DNA from: ZC4RG30 sp035556135
GTDB taxonomy: Bacteria; Pseudomonadota; Gammaproteobacteria; Steroidobacterales; Steroidobacteraceae
Length of the DNA stretch: 64,000 nucleotides
Reading direction: 5' to 3'
Assembly: GCA_035556135.1 (NCBI GenBank)
Contig: DATMFO010000003.1
Coordinates: 1 to 64,000 of the forward strand
Shown piece after piece: positions 26,937-39,247 of this stretch. Made by a program: the position numbers and the translations under genes. The notes beneath the pieces were generated by a model that did no database searches, was not told the origin of the DNA, and saw only the letters and a program-made list of their open reading frames with translations. Positions within the stretch are counted from its first letter, which is position 1. Each line of letters begins with the position of its first letter.

Positions 26937-27899
26937 TTACCCGCCGTGCGGCAGCGACTCCAGGTAGCGGTCGGCATCGAGCGCCGCCATGCAGCCGGAG
27001 CCGGCAGAGGTGATGGCCTGGCGGTACACCGAATCGGCCACGTCGCCCGCCGCGAACACACCGGGAATGCTGGTGGCAGTGGCATTGCCCTCGAGGCCGC
27101 TCTTCACGGTGAGGTAGCCCCCGCGCATCTCCAGCTGGCCTTCGAACAGCTGCGTGTTCGGCGCATGGCCGATGGCGATGAACACGCCGGTGACGGGCAG
27201 CGTCTGGGTGGAGTTGCCATCGGTGCCGCGGATGCGCAGGCCCGTGACGCCATTCCCGTCACCCAGCACTTCGTCCACGGCGTGGTTCCAGCGGATGTCC
27301 ACCTTGCCTTCCTTCTGCCGGGCAAACAGCCGGTCCTGCAGGATCTTCTCGCTGCGCAGCTTGTCGCGCCTGTGCACCAGCGTGACATGCGCGGCGATGT
27401 TCGAGAGGTACAGCGCCTCTTCGACCGCGGTGTTGCCGCCGCCGATCACCGCCACGCGCTGGTTGCGGAAGAAGAAGCCATCGCAGGTGGCGCAGGCGGA
27501 AACGCCCTTGCCCTTGAAGTTTTCCTCCGAGGGCAGGCCGAGGTACTTGGCTGCGGCACCTGTGGCGATGATCAGCGCATCACAGGTGTAGCGGCCGGCA
27601 TCGCCCTCGAGCACGAAGGGACGCTGGGTGAGCCTGGCGGTGTGGATGTGGTCGTTCACCAGCCGGGTGTTGAAGCGCTGCGCATGGCGCAGCATGCGGT
27701 CCATCAGGTCCGGGCCCAGCAGGCCCTCCACGTCGCCGGGCCAGTTGTCCACCTCGGTGGTGGTCATCAGCTGGCCGCCCTGTTCAAGCCCCGTGATCAG
27801 CAGGGGTGCGCGGTTCGCGCGTGCCGCATAGATTGCAGCGCTGTAACCGGCGGGGCCGGAGCCCAGCACGATCAGGGGGCTGTGGATGGTCTCGCTCAT
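26937..27899 (-). CDS. trxB: thioredoxin reductase
   Basis: The protein is 320 aa from the ATG at 27899, which has GAGAGGTGA upstream. FAD-binding GSGPAGYSAAIYAARA (about residues 13-28), the redox-active CATC within VSACATCDGFF, NADPH-binding GGGNTAVEEA and the C-terminal GVFAAGDVADSVYRQAITSAGSG are all present. It reduces thioredoxin with NADPH in the cytoplasm. It diverges from ftsK over a 98-bp promoter region. Confidence 0.97.
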   Translation of the reverse strand: MSETIHSPLIVLGSGPAGYSAAIYAARANRAPLLITGLEQGGQLMTTTEVDNWPGDVEGLLGPDLMDRMLRHAQRFNTRLVNDHIHTARLTQRPFVLEGDAGRYTCDALIIATGAAAKYLGLPSEENFKGKGVSACATCDGFFFRNQRVAVIGGGNTAVEEALYLSNIAAHVTLVHRRDKLRSEKILQDRLFARQKEGKVDIRWNHAVDEVLGDGNGVTGLRIRGTDGNSTQTLPVTGVFIAIGHAPNTQLFEGQLEMRGGYLTVKSGLEGNATATSIPGVFAAGDVADSVYRQAITSAGSGCMAALDADRYLESLPHGG

Positions 27900-27997
27900 G
27901 TATAATTCACCTCTCGCGCCTATTGTGCCGTCAGGCGGCGCAACCTGCATGTGGTGCGACCCCATATGAACATGCATTTCCCGGAGAGCAGCAGGGT

Positions 27998-30320
<2,323 letters not shown>

Positions 30321-30328
<8 letters not shown>

Positions 30329-30986
30329 GTCAAGACGGATGGCGGTTCTCGCTCCCTGCCTGCTGGCCTGTGCGGCGTGGACGGCCCCGGCGGCCGCTGC
30401 CCAGTCGACCACCGCGCTGGATGACTACCTGGCGGGACTTTCCACCTGGTCCGCGCAATTCACGCAGACCGTCACCGATGGCAGCGGCAAGCGCGTGCCG
30501 GATGGAGATGAGACCGGCCGGCTGATCATCGTCCGTCCCGGCAAGTTCCGCTGGGAGTCCGCGCCGAAGGATGCGCCCGAGGCAGCGCGGCTGATGGTCG
30601 CCGACGGCCGCAACCTGTGGTTCTACGACCAGGACCTGGAGCAGGCCACCGTGAAGGCGATGGATGAGGCGCTGTCGCAGTCCCCGGCCATGCTGCTCGC
30701 CGGCAGCGTGGCACTGCGGGAAGCCTTCGACGTGTCCCCGGACGGTCGTCGCGACGGCCTGGAATGGGTGCGGGCGAAGCCGAGGAATGCCGAATCGGAT
30801 TTCCAGGAAGCGCTGTTCGGCTTCCGCGGCAAGGAGTTGTCGCGTCTGGTGGCCGTCAACAAGCTCGGCCAGCGTTCGACACTGGAGTTCAAGGGCGTGC
30901 GCCGCAATGCCACCGTGGATCCGAAGCTGGTGCAGTTCGACCCACCCGACGGGGTGGACGTGATCGGCAAACCGGTGCCACGTTGA
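30321..30986 (+). CDS. lolA: outer-membrane lipoprotein carrier protein LolA
   Basis: The precursor is 221 aa with a signal peptide (MNRSRRMAVLAPCLLACAAWTAPAAAAQ). The mature part opens LDDYLAGLSTWSAQFTQTV and contains GRLIIVRPGKFRWE and NLWFYDQDLEQATVK, as in LolA. It ferries lipoproteins from LolCDE across the periplasm to LolB. The ATG overlaps the last codons of ftsK and has GGAGG upstream; longer starts within ftsK would spoil the signal peptide. Confidence 0.93.
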
Positions 30987-31390
30987 ACCCGGTGGTCCTG
31001 CCGGAACTGCGCTTCCGGCATCTCTGGTTCGGCGTGGGCGTGGTGATCGCGCTGTTTACTGCGGTGGTTTGCCTCATGCCGGGCAACAACCTGCCCGACC
31101 TGCGCGGTGTGTCCGACAAGGTGGAACACTTCGCGGCGTTCGGCCTGCTTTCATTCTGGTTCTCCAGCATCCTGGTACGGCGTGACCTCATCTGGATGGC
31201 GCTGGTGCTGCTGGTGTTCGGTGGCCTGATCGAACTGGCGCAGGAACTGATGCGCTGGGGTCGCCAGGGCGAGTTGCTCGATCTGGCGGCCGATGGCGGC
31301 GGCATCCTGGTGGGCATGCTGCTGGCGCTCACGCCGCTGGGACGCTGGGCATCCTGGATGGAACGGCTGCTGCTGGGGAAGGCGGCGTGA
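30983..31390 (+). CDS. VanZ-like small membrane protein
   Basis: The protein is 135 aa, starting with TTG that overlaps the lolA stop (TTGA). A GTG a few codons in is an alternative. Helices fall at about residues 13-34, 51-66, 71-91 and 105-122. The conserved SDKVEHFAAFGLLSFW motif and the IELAQELMRWGRQGELLDLAADGGGILVG segment define the VanZ-like family. Members are linked to teicoplanin resistance in Gram-positives; the role in this group is unknown. It is wedged between lolA and rarA with overlaps on both sides. Confidence 0.82.
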   Translation: MNPVVLPELRFRHLWFGVGVVIALFTAVVCLMPGNNLPDLRGVSDKVEHFAAFGLLSFWFSSILVRRDLIWMALVLLVFGGLIELAQELMRWGRQGELLDLAADGGGILVGMLLALTPLGRWASWMERLLLGKAA

Positions 31391-32697
31391 ACGCGCCGCT
31401 GCGGCCGCTTGCGGACCGCATGCGGCCGCGCAATGTGGATGAATTCGTCGGGCAGCGGCACCTGCTCGCGCCCGGCCGCGCGCTGCGCGCGGCGCTGGAC
31501 CGCGGCCAGCTGCACTCGATGATCCTGTGGGGCCCGCCGGGCACGGGCAAGACCACCCTGGCGCGCATGTTTGCAGGCGCCATGGATGCGCACTTCATCG
31601 CGCTGTCGGCGGTGATGGCGGGTGTGAAGGACATCCGCGCCGCAGTCGATGAGGCAAAGCGCGAACGCGCGGCGGGCCGCTCCACAGTACTGTTCCTCGA
31701 CGAGGTGCACCGCTTCAACAAGGCGCAGCAGGACCTGTTCCTGCCCTTCGTGGAAGACGGCACGCTGGTGTTCATCGGCGCCACCACCGAGAACCCCTCG
31801 TTCGAAGTCGTGGGCGCGTTGCTGTCGCGCGCACGCGTGTACGTGCTCAGGCCGCTGGGCGCCGATGACATCGCCGCCTTGCTGCGCCGGGCGCTGCAGG
31901 ATCCGGAGCGCGGGCTTGGCGGGCGCGGCCTCACGCTCTCCGGCAGCGCGCTGGACGCCCTGGTGGCGGCGGCCGATGGCGATGCCCGGCGTGCCCTGGG
32001 CCTGCTCGAGACCGTTGCGGATCTCGCGGTGGATGGCGTGATCGACGAGGCCCAGATCGCCGACCTGGCTGCGGGTACGCGCCGCCGCTTCGACAAGGGC
32101 GGCGAGCAGTTCTATGACCAGATATCCGCCCTGCACAAGGCGGTGCGCGGCAGCGATCCGGACGCCGCGCTGTACTGGCTGGCGCGCATGCTCGACGGGG
32201 GATGCGATCCCTCCTACCTGGCGCGCCGGATCACCCGCATGGCGACGGAGGACATCGGCCTGGCCGACCCGCGCGCACTGCCCATGGCGCTGGAAGCGTG
32301 GCAGGCCCATGAGCGGCTCGGCACCCCCGAGGGGGAACTGGCACTGGCGCAGTGCGTGGTTTTCCTCGCCGTGGCGCCCAAGAGCAATGCCGTGTATCGC
32401 GCCTGGGGCGAGGCGCGGCAGGACGTGGAGAAGTACGGCTCGCTGGAAGTGCCGCTGCGGCTGCGCAATGCCCCCACGCGACTGATGAAGCAGCTGGACT
32501 ACGGCAAGGGCTACCGCTATGCCCATGACGAGGCCGATGCTTACGCCGCGGGCGAGCGCTATCTGCCCGACGAAATGCCCGACCGGCGCTATTATTCGCC
32601 GGTCCCGCGTGGCTTCGAGATCCGCATCGCCGAGGCGATGGCGCGCCGCCACGCCCGGGACGAAAAAGCCACCGAACAGGACAGGAAAGACAAGTGA
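31387..32697 (+). CDS. rarA: replication-associated recombination protein RarA (MgsA)
   Basis: The protein is 436 aa from the GTG at 31387, which overlaps the VanZ stop (GTGA). The opening RPLADRMRPRNVDEFVGQRHLLAPGRALR, Walker A GPPGTGKTTL, Walker B TVLFLDEVHRFNKAQQD and sensor motif TENPSFEV are typical. The C-terminal tetramerisation part ends with RRYYSPVPRGFEI. RarA is a clamp-loader-like AAA ATPase acting at stalled forks. It overlaps serS by four bases. Confidence 0.96.
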   Translation: MNAPLRPLADRMRPRNVDEFVGQRHLLAPGRALRAALDRGQLHSMILWGPPGTGKTTLARMFAGAMDAHFIALSAVMAGVKDIRAAVDEAKRERAAGRSTVLFLDEVHRFNKAQQDLFLPFVEDGTLVFIGATTENPSFEVVGALLSRARVYVLRPLGADDIAALLRRALQDPERGLGGRGLTLSGSALDALVAAADGDARRALGLLETVADLAVDGVIDEAQIADLAAGTRRRFDKGGEQFYDQISALHKAVRGSDPDAALYWLARMLDGGCDPSYLARRITRMATEDIGLADPRALPMALEAWQAHERLGTPEGELALAQCVVFLAVAPKSNAVYRAWGEARQDVEKYGSLEVPLRLRNAPTRLMKQLDYGKGYRYAHDEADAYAAGERYLPDEMPDRRYYSPVPRGFEIRIAEAMARRHARDEKATEQDRKDK

Positions 32698-33974
32698 TCG
32701 ACCCGAAGCTGCTGCGCACCTCACCTGAAGAAGTTGCGGCCAATCTCGCGCGGCGTGGATTCCGGCTGGATGTGGCGCAGCTGTCGGCGCTCGAAGAAAG
32801 GCGCAAGGCGGCCCAGGTCGAAGCCGACCGGCTGCGCGCCGAGCGCAATGCGAATGCAAAACAGGTAGGCATGGCCAAGGGCCGCGGCGAGGATGTGGCT
32901 CCGCTGCTGGCCCGCGGCGAGCAGCTGGCGCGGGACCTGGTGGGCGCGGAGGCGGCCATCGAGGCCGTGCAGGCCGAGCTGGAACAGATCCAGCTGGGGC
33001 TGCCCAACCTGCTGCAGGAAAGCGTGCCCGATGGCGCCGATGAAACCGCCAACCAGGAGCTGCGTCGCTGGGGCACGCCACGGCAGTTCGACTTCAAGCC
33101 ACGCGACCACGTGGAGCTTGGCGAGAAGCTCGGCCGCGGCATGGATTTCGAAGCTGGCGCGCGCCTGGCCGGCAGCCGTTTCGTGGTGCTGCGCGATGGC
33201 ATCGCCCGGCTGCACCGCGCTCTGGGCCAGTTCATGCTCGACCTGCACACGCGCGAGCATGGCTACACCGAGGTGTACGTTCCCTATCTCGCCTCGCCGG
33301 CGGCGCTGCGCGGTACCGGCCAGCTGCCGAAGTTCGGCCAGGACCTCTTCGCCATCGGTTCGGGCGAGGGCCACTACCTGATCCCCACGGCCGAAGTGCC
33401 GGTGACCAACCTGGTGCGCGAGCAGATCATCGAGGCGAAGGAGCTGCCGCTGAAACTGGTGGCGCATACACCCTGTTTCCGTTCCGAAGCCGGCGCGGCG
33501 GGCAAGGACACGCGCGGCATGATCCGCCAGCACCAGTTCGACAAGGTGGAGGTCGTGCAGATCGTCGCGCCCGAAGCTTCGCCCGCGGCGCACGAGGAGC
33601 TCACCTCGCACGCCGAGGCCGTGCTGCAGAAACTCGGGCTGCCCTATCGCGTGGTGGCGCTGTGCGCCGGCGACATCGGTGCCGGCAGCAGCAAGACCTA
33701 CGACATCGAGGTGTGGCTGCCGGGACAGCAGGCCTACCGCGAAATCTCCTCCTGCAGCAATTTCCGCGACTTCCAGGCGCGGCGCATGCAGGCACGCTGG
33801 CGCAATCCGGCCACAGGCAAGCCCGAGCTGCTGCATACGCTCAACGGGTCGGGCGTGGCGGTGGGGCGGGCGCTGGTGGCCGTGCTGGAGAACTACCAGA
33901 ACGCCGATGGCTCTATCTCCATTCCGGCCGTGCTCCAGCCCTGGTTCGGATCCGATCGCCTCGCGGTGCCCTGA
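32694..33974 (+). CDS. serS: seryl-tRNA synthetase
   Basis: The protein is 426 aa, starting at GTG within GTGA of the rarA end. The N-terminal long coiled-coil arm (about residues 28-105) binds the long variable arm of tRNA-Ser. Class II motifs are motif 2 (HTPCFRSEAGAAGKDTRGMIRQHQF) and motif 3 (TLNGSGVAVGRALVAVLENYQ). The enzyme charges tRNA-Ser; one such tRNA is at 46717. It is the last gene of the ftsK-to-serS run. Confidence 0.98.
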   Translation: MIDPKLLRTSPEEVAANLARRGFRLDVAQLSALEERRKAAQVEADRLRAERNANAKQVGMAKGRGEDVAPLLARGEQLARDLVGAEAAIEAVQAELEQIQLGLPNLLQESVPDGADETANQELRRWGTPRQFDFKPRDHVELGEKLGRGMDFEAGARLAGSRFVVLRDGIARLHRALGQFMLDLHTREHGYTEVYVPYLASPAALRGTGQLPKFGQDLFAIGSGEGHYLIPTAEVPVTNLVREQIIEAKELPLKLVAHTPCFRSEAGAAGKDTRGMIRQHQFDKVEVVQIVAPEASPAAHEELTSHAEAVLQKLGLPYRVVALCAGDIGAGSSKTYDIEVWLPGQQAYREISSCSNFRDFQARRMQARWRNPATGKPELLHTLNGSGVAVGRALVAVLENYQNADGSISIPAVLQPWFGSDRLAVP

Positions 33975-34065
33975 GGGGGGCTTCGGAACCGGCTGAAGAC
34001 CTGATTGTCCCAAGTATGGATTCCCGCCCACCATTGCGGCGGGCATACCCGGCAGGAGAAGCCAC

Positions 34066-35310
34066 ATGAAGCGACATGGAAACCTCACCGGCTGGAAGAC
34101 TGCCGGGGCCGCCCTGGTTGTGATCACGGCAGCCACGGCCGTGACGGTGCTCGCAGCCCAGGCGCCTGGTGCGGGCGCGCCGCTGGAAACCCGGTCGCGC
34201 AACGCGACCAGCTACGAACCTGCCTTCCCGGGGCAGACCCGCGCACCCGGCATCCGCGGCAGCGCGAAGATCCAGGTGCAGGAAGTGGTGAAGGGACTCA
34301 GCCTGCCCTGGGCGGTGGAGATCCTTCCGGATGGACGCTTCCTCATCAACGAGCGCGGCGGAAAGATGCGCATTGTCGGCACCGACGGCAAGCTCACTGA
34401 AGTGACTGGCGTGCCGCCGGTGCTTGCCCAGGGGCAGGGCGGCCTGCTCGATGTGGCGCTCGATCCGGCCTTCGCCACGAACCACACGATCTATTTCAGC
34501 TATTCCGAGGCGCGTGAAGGTGGCAATGGCACCAACCTCGCAAAGGCAGTGCTGAACGAATCCGGCGGCAAGGCGTCCCTGTCCGGCGTCACGGTGATCT
34601 TCCGCCAGATGCCCACCTTCCAGTCGTCACTGCATTTCGGCTCACGCATTGCCTTCGCCCGCGATGGCAAGCTGTTCCTCACGCTGGGTGAGCGTTCGCT
34701 GCCGGCCAGCCGCGTGCAGGCCCAGGACCTGGGCAGCTACTTCGGCAAGGTGATCCGCATCAACACAGACGGCAGTGCGCCTGCGGACAATCCCTTCGTG
34801 GGCCGCGCTGGCGCGAAGCCGGAGATCTGGTCGTATGGCCACCGCAATGTGCAGGCAGCCACCATCGACAGCGCCACCGGCAGGTTGTGGACGGTGGAGC
34901 ATGGCCCGCGCGGCGGCGATGAGCTCAATCATCCGGAGGCAGGCAAGAATTACGGCTGGCCCGTGATCACCTACGGCATCGACTACCCGGGCCCGCCCAT
35001 CGGCGAGGGCATCCAGAAGAAGGCAGGCATGGAACAGCCGGTGTACTACTGGGATCCGGTGATCGCCCCTTCCGGCATGATCGTGTATCGCGGCGCGCTG
35101 TTCCCGCAGTGGCAGGGCAGCATCTTCATCGGCGGCATGAGTCCAGGCAAGCTCGTGCGGCTGCAGATGGATGGCGAGCGCGTGGCAGGCGAGGAGTGGC
35201 TGCTCACCGACCTGAACGAACGCATCCGCGATGTGCAGCAGGGGCCGGATGGATCCATTTACGTGGTCACCGACCCGGGCCGGCTGCTGCGCATCCGCCC
35301 CGCTCAATAA
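34066..35310 (+). CDS. PQQ-dependent sugar dehydrogenase (YliI/Asd-type)
   Basis: The precursor is 414 aa with a signal peptide (about residues 1-31, ending VLAAQA). The six-bladed propeller shows LSLPWAVEILPDGRFLINERGG, GLLDVALDPAF, LHFGSRIAFARDGKLFLTLGER, SYGHRNVQ and EHGPRGGDELNHPEAGKNYGWP. These blocks match soluble aldose dehydrogenases that use PQQ in the periplasm to oxidise sugars. The substrate is unproven. CAGGAG precedes the ATG. It converges on dacB with a 7-bp overlap of the ends. Confidence 0.9.
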   Translation: MKRHGNLTGWKTAGAALVVITAATAVTVLAAQAPGAGAPLETRSRNATSYEPAFPGQTRAPGIRGSAKIQVQEVVKGLSLPWAVEILPDGRFLINERGGKMRIVGTDGKLTEVTGVPPVLAQGQGGLLDVALDPAFATNHTIYFSYSEAREGGNGTNLAKAVLNESGGKASLSGVTVIFRQMPTFQSSLHFGSRIAFARDGKLFLTLGERSLPASRVQAQDLGSYFGKVIRINTDGSAPADNPFVGRAGAKPEIWSYGHRNVQAATIDSATGRLWTVEHGPRGGDELNHPEAGKNYGWPVITYGIDYPGPPIGEGIQKKAGMEQPVYYWDPVIAPSGMIVYRGALFPQWQGSIFIGGMSPGKLVRLQMDGERVAGEEWLLTDLNERIRDVQQGPDGSIYVVTDPGRLLRIRPAQ

Positions 35311-36797
35311 CGCGCCAGCACCGCCTCCAGGTCCGCGCGGGCGGCAGCCAGCGCGGTATCGCGGGGAATCTGCCGCAGCCGCTCGCCGCCATTGACGATG
35401 ATGGCGAAGGCCATGAAGCCGCCGGACTTCTTGCGCAGGTAGCCGGCAATGCCATTCACCGACACCGGCTCCGTGAGGGAGCCGGTCTTCAGTGCCACGC
35501 GGTCCAGCCAGTCGGCATTGCCGCTGCGCAGGTAGGTGAAGGAAGCATCGCGTGGCACCACGAACGATCCATAGAAAGCGGGGAAACGGCGCGCGCTGCG
35601 GAATCCCTCGCGCAGCACCAGCACCAGGTCGCGCGCACTGAGGCGGTTGCTGGTGGTGAGGCCGCTGCCGCTCTCCATCACCAGGCTGCCATCGCCGTTC
35701 GCCGCGCCGGCGCGCGTCAGCAGTGACGTCAGCTCGCCCGAGGCATCGGCCAGCGAGGCTGGTGCGCTGCCGCGTGCCTGCAGGGCCACGCTCATCGTGA
35801 GCACATCGGCGATGTAGTTGTTCGACCAGCGCATCATGCGTCCCACCTGTTCCTGCAGGGGAATGCTTTCCACGCGGGCCAGTACCCGGCCCGCGGCGGC
35901 GTCGGCACGCAGCGTGGTTTCCACGCTGCCTTCCACGGCCACGCCGGCCTGAATCAGGATGGAACGCAGCAGCTGGCCGGTGCCGGCGGCAGGGTCGGAC
36001 ATGGCGCGGTGGACCATGCGCTCGGTGCCAGCGGGGATGCTGCCGCCCACGGCGATGCGGTCGCCGTCCTCGCCGGTGGTGCGCTCCACGCGCAGTGCGG
36101 GGCCACTGTCTGCCACCTGCACGGTCCCCGTCAGCGGGATGGGCAACGTGCCACTGGCACAGCCGCCCACCTCGGCGCGCGTGGCGCCAGCGGGGGCGCG
36201 CACCATGATGCACCAGCTGCCGTAGTTGACGCCGATGGCGCTGGGTGCCGCGTTGTAGGCGCGCGAGCTGCGGCGAAGTCCCGCGCAGCGGTCAACGGTA
36301 TCGCAGCGCAGTTCGCCGAAGGGTGCCCGTTCGACCAGCACGCGCCCGCGCACCTGGCGGATTCCCGCGGCGCGCAGCTGCGCTGCCAGGCCCCATAGCG
36401 TGGTCTCGTCCAGCGTGGAATCGCCGCCACCGCGCAGCACCAGGTCGCCATCGACCACACCGGATTGTGGCGCGCGCGCGGTGCGCAGTTCAGTGGCGAA
36501 GGTGTGGTCGGGCGGCCAGGTGGAAAGCGCCGAGGCGGCGATGACGATCTTGCTCAGCGAAGCCGGAGTCAGCCGCTGCGAGCCCTGCAGCTCTCCCAGC
36601 AGCTGGTCGGCTTCCAGGTCCCACACCACCGCGGTGACGCGCGCCCCCTGCGACTGCAGGCGTGAGAGCTGCGAGAAGCTGACGGGCGCCGCGGTCGCAC
36701 CGGTCGGCGGCGTTGCCGCGCCGGCTGGTCCGCCGGCAGCGCCCAGCAGGCCTGCCAGCAGTGCTGCACTCAGCAGCAGCCGTTGATGCAGTTCCAT
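35304..36797 (-). CDS. dacB: D-alanyl-D-alanine carboxypeptidase/endopeptidase (PBP4-type)
   Basis: The precursor is 497 aa with a signal peptide ending about residue 27. Catalytic motifs are SxxK in PASLSKIVIA, SxN in RWSNNYIADVL and KTG in VALKTGSLTEPVSVNGIAGY. This is the type-C low-molecular-weight penicillin-binding protein that trims or cleaves peptidoglycan cross-links in the periplasm. The start overlaps the end of ybdD by 28 bases, so it is probably transcribed with cstA-ybdD. Confidence 0.93.
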   Translation of the reverse strand: MELHQRLLLSAALLAGLLGAAGGPAGAATPPTGATAAPVSFSQLSRLQSQGARVTAVVWDLEADQLLGELQGSQRLTPASLSKIVIAASALSTWPPDHTFATELRTARAPQSGVVDGDLVLRGGGDSTLDETTLWGLAAQLRAAGIRQVRGRVLVERAPFGELRCDTVDRCAGLRRSSRAYNAAPSAIGVNYGSWCIMVRAPAGATRAEVGGCASGTLPIPLTGTVQVADSGPALRVERTTGEDGDRIAVGGSIPAGTERMVHRAMSDPAAGTGQLLRSILIQAGVAVEGSVETTLRADAAAGRVLARVESIPLQEQVGRMMRWSNNYIADVLTMSVALQARGSAPASLADASGELTSLLTRAGAANGDGSLVMESGSGLTTSNRLSARDLVLVLREGFRSARRFPAFYGSFVVPRDASFTYLRSGNADWLDRVALKTGSLTEPVSVNGIAGYLRKKSGGFMAFAIIVNGGERLRQIPRDTALAAARADLEAVLARY

Positions 36798-36973
36798 CGC
36801 TGCTCCATCTGCGCGCGGAAGAAGTCCCGCTCGCTCAGGGGCGTGGCCTCCGGCTCATTGGTGAGCATGTGGGCAAGGTATTTTTCGTACGCATCATCAC
36901 CCGTGACCCCGCGCAGCAGCGACAGCCCCGAGGAGAGGAACTGCCGTACCGCATTGCTGCGCGGGCTGGCCAT
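36770..36973 (-). CDS. YbdD/YjiX family small protein (DUF466)
   Basis: The protein is 67 aa from the ATG at 36973; longer starts lie inside cstA. VRQFLSSGLSLLRGVTGDDAYEKYLAHMLTNEP and a terminal RWNCINGCC match the YbdD family, short proteins found directly after CstA-type transporters and thought to assist them. It starts one base after the cstA stop. Confidence 0.92.
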   Translation of the reverse strand: MASPRSNAVRQFLSSGLSLLRGVTGDDAYEKYLAHMLTNEPEATPLSERDFFRAQMEQRWNCINGCC

Positions 36974-36974
36974 G

Positions 36975-39047
36975 TCAGTGGCTGTGCGGCAGGGCCGCGG
37001 TGTCCAGCTTGGTGGCCACATAGGGCGTCTCGGAGCTGGGTGGCACCGGCTTGCCGGCCAGGAAACGCATGCTGATGCGCACCATCTCGATGATCACCAC
37101 CCACATGATGATCAGGAAGGCCACCGTGAGCCAGCCATCCAGCCGCTGGTTGAAGATCAGCGTGGGCGCCACCGCCGCACGCTCAACCGCCAGAGTGCCG
37201 GCCAGCAGCTGGTCAGACAGCGCATTGGCGCCGGCGAAGAAACCGAGCTTCGGATCGGCGCTGAAGATCTTCTGGATGGCAGCGGTGGTGGTGACGATGG
37301 AGATCCAGACCAGCGGCAGGGCGGTCACCCAGACGTAGCGCAACTTGCCGGTCTTGATCAGCAGTCCGCAGGCCACCGACAGGGCAATGGCTGCCAGCAT
37401 CTGGTTGGCGATGCCGAACAGCGGCCAGAGGATGTTGATGCCGCCGTTCGGGTCGATGACTCCCACATAGAGGAAGTAGCCCCAGCCCAGCACGATCAGC
37501 GAGGACGACAGCAGCACCGAGGGATACCAGGAGGTGCGGCCCAGCGGCTCGTACACCTGGCCCAGTGCATCCTGCAGCAGGAAGCGCGCGGCACGCGTGC
37601 CGGCGTCCACCGTTGTGAGGATGAAGATGGCCTCGAACATGATGGCGAAGTGATACCAGATGGCCACCAGACCCTGGCCGAAGGCGCTGCTGAAGATGCT
37701 GGCCATGCCCACGGCCAGTGACGGCGCACCGCCGGTGCGGGCGAAGAGGGTGTTCTCGCCCATTGAAGCCGCGAGACCATTCATCTGCTCCACGGTCACT
37801 GCGTAGGTCGGTCCCCAGCTCGAGATCGTGGCGACGGCTGCCTCCGGCGTGCCACCGACCGCACCCAGGCCCACGTTGATGGCGAAGTACACGCCCGGAT
37901 CCAGCAGCGTGGCGGCAATTACCGCCATGATGCCCACGAAGGATTCGATGGCCATGCTGCCGTAGCCGGCCAGCCGCACGTCACTCTCGTTGGCCACCAT
38001 CTTCGGAGAGGTGCCGCTGGAGACCAGCGCGTGGAAGCCCGACAGCGCACCGCAGGCAATGGTGATGAACACGAAAGGGAATATGCCTCCGGCGAAGATC
38101 GGCCCCGTGCCGTCGGCGAAGCGCGTGATTGCCGGCATCTTGATCTCCGGCGCAGTAAAGATGATCGCCACCGCCAGCAGCACCACCACCGCGATCTTGA
38201 GGAAGGTGGAGATGTAGTCTCGCGGGGCGAGCAGCACCCAGACCGGCAGGATGGCCGCGATCCAGCCATAGCTGATCACGAAGCCGGCCAGCGAGACCCC
38301 ATCCCAGTTGAACAGGGGTGCCAGGCCGTCGTGGTCGCTGACCCACCCGCCCATCACCACGGCGAAGATCAGGAGGACCAGGCCAATCAGGGAGCCTTCC
38401 AGCACCTTGCCGGGGCGCCAGTTACGCATGTAGAAGCCCACGAAGATGGCAATGGGAATGGTGGTGAACACCGTGAAGGTGGCCCAGGGGCTGTGCTGCA
38501 TGGCCTTCACCACCACCAGTCCCAGCACGGCGATGATGATCACCACGATGGCCAGCGTGCCCAGCGTGGCTGCAACACCACCGATGGGGCCGAGCTCATC
38601 GCGCGCCATCTGTCCCAGGCTCTTGCCATTGCGGCGGGTGGAGAGGAACAGGATGGTCATGTCCTGCACGCAGCCACCCAGCACCGCGCCCACCAGCAGC
38701 CACAACGTGCCCGGCAGGTAGCCGAACTGCATGGCCAGGGTCGGGCCCACCAGCGGACCGGCGCCGGCGATGGCGGCGAAGTGGTGTCCGAACAGCACCC
38801 AGCGATGGGTGGGAACGTAGTCCCGCCCGTTGTTGAGCCGTTCGGCAGGGGTGGCGCGGGTGCGGTCAGTGACGAATACGCGCGTCTCGATCCACTTGGC
38901 GTAGAACCGGTAGCCCAGCACGTAGATGCAGACGGCGGCCGTCACGATCCACAGTGAATTGATGGGCTCGTCGCGCAGCAGGGCGATGCCGCCAATGGCG
39001 AATGCGCCGACCACTGCCAGAAGGATGGCTACCAGTTTCGAATACAT
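36975..39047 (-). CDS. CstA/BtsT-type carbon-starvation transporter
   Basis: The protein is 690 aa from the ATG at 39047. It has about 16-18 hydrophobic helices with the CstA blocks VPTHRWVLFGHHFAAIAGAGPLVGPTLAMQFGYLPG and IACGALSGFHALVSSGTSPKM. Relatives import pyruvate (BtsT, CstA) or peptides in E. coli. The neighbour ybdD and the divergent thiamine-diphosphate enzymes, whose relatives often act on pyruvate or other 2-oxoacids, make pyruvate import an attractive but untested reading. Confidence 0.9.
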   Translation of the reverse strand: MYSKLVAILLAVVGAFAIGGIALLRDEPINSLWIVTAAVCIYVLGYRFYAKWIETRVFVTDRTRATPAERLNNGRDYVPTHRWVLFGHHFAAIAGAGPLVGPTLAMQFGYLPGTLWLLVGAVLGGCVQDMTILFLSTRRNGKSLGQMARDELGPIGGVAATLGTLAIVVIIIAVLGLVVVKAMQHSPWATFTVFTTIPIAIFVGFYMRNWRPGKVLEGSLIGLVLLIFAVVMGGWVSDHDGLAPLFNWDGVSLAGFVISYGWIAAILPVWVLLAPRDYISTFLKIAVVVLLAVAIIFTAPEIKMPAITRFADGTGPIFAGGIFPFVFITIACGALSGFHALVSSGTSPKMVANESDVRLAGYGSMAIESFVGIMAVIAATLLDPGVYFAINVGLGAVGGTPEAAVATISSWGPTYAVTVEQMNGLAASMGENTLFARTGGAPSLAVGMASIFSSAFGQGLVAIWYHFAIMFEAIFILTTVDAGTRAARFLLQDALGQVYEPLGRTSWYPSVLLSSSLIVLGWGYFLYVGVIDPNGGINILWPLFGIANQMLAAIALSVACGLLIKTGKLRYVWVTALPLVWISIVTTTAAIQKIFSADPKLGFFAGANALSDQLLAGTLAVERAAVAPTLIFNQRLDGWLTVAFLIIMWVVIIEMVRISMRFLAGKPVPPSSETPYVATKLDTAALPHSH

Positions 39048-39247
39048 CTTGTTATGGCTCCCCCGGTTCGACTGGGGCTGGAGTGTCGCAGGATCAATCC
39101 GGTGCGCCAACCCCTTGCGCCCTCGGGCAAAATCGGTCCATTCGCTGGCCGAACCGGGTCTGCCTGGCCATTGTGCAACGGCTGCGCCGGGTATTTAATG
39201 CTTCGGCCTCCCGCACGGAGGTACTTTTTTTCCCGGGGGAAAACAAC

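Noticed and set aside
34024..34050. Hairpin CCCGCC/GGCGGG after serS as an intrinsic terminator
   Set aside because: No T run follows and the loop is long. It sits close to the ribosome binding site of the next gene. Not called as a terminator.
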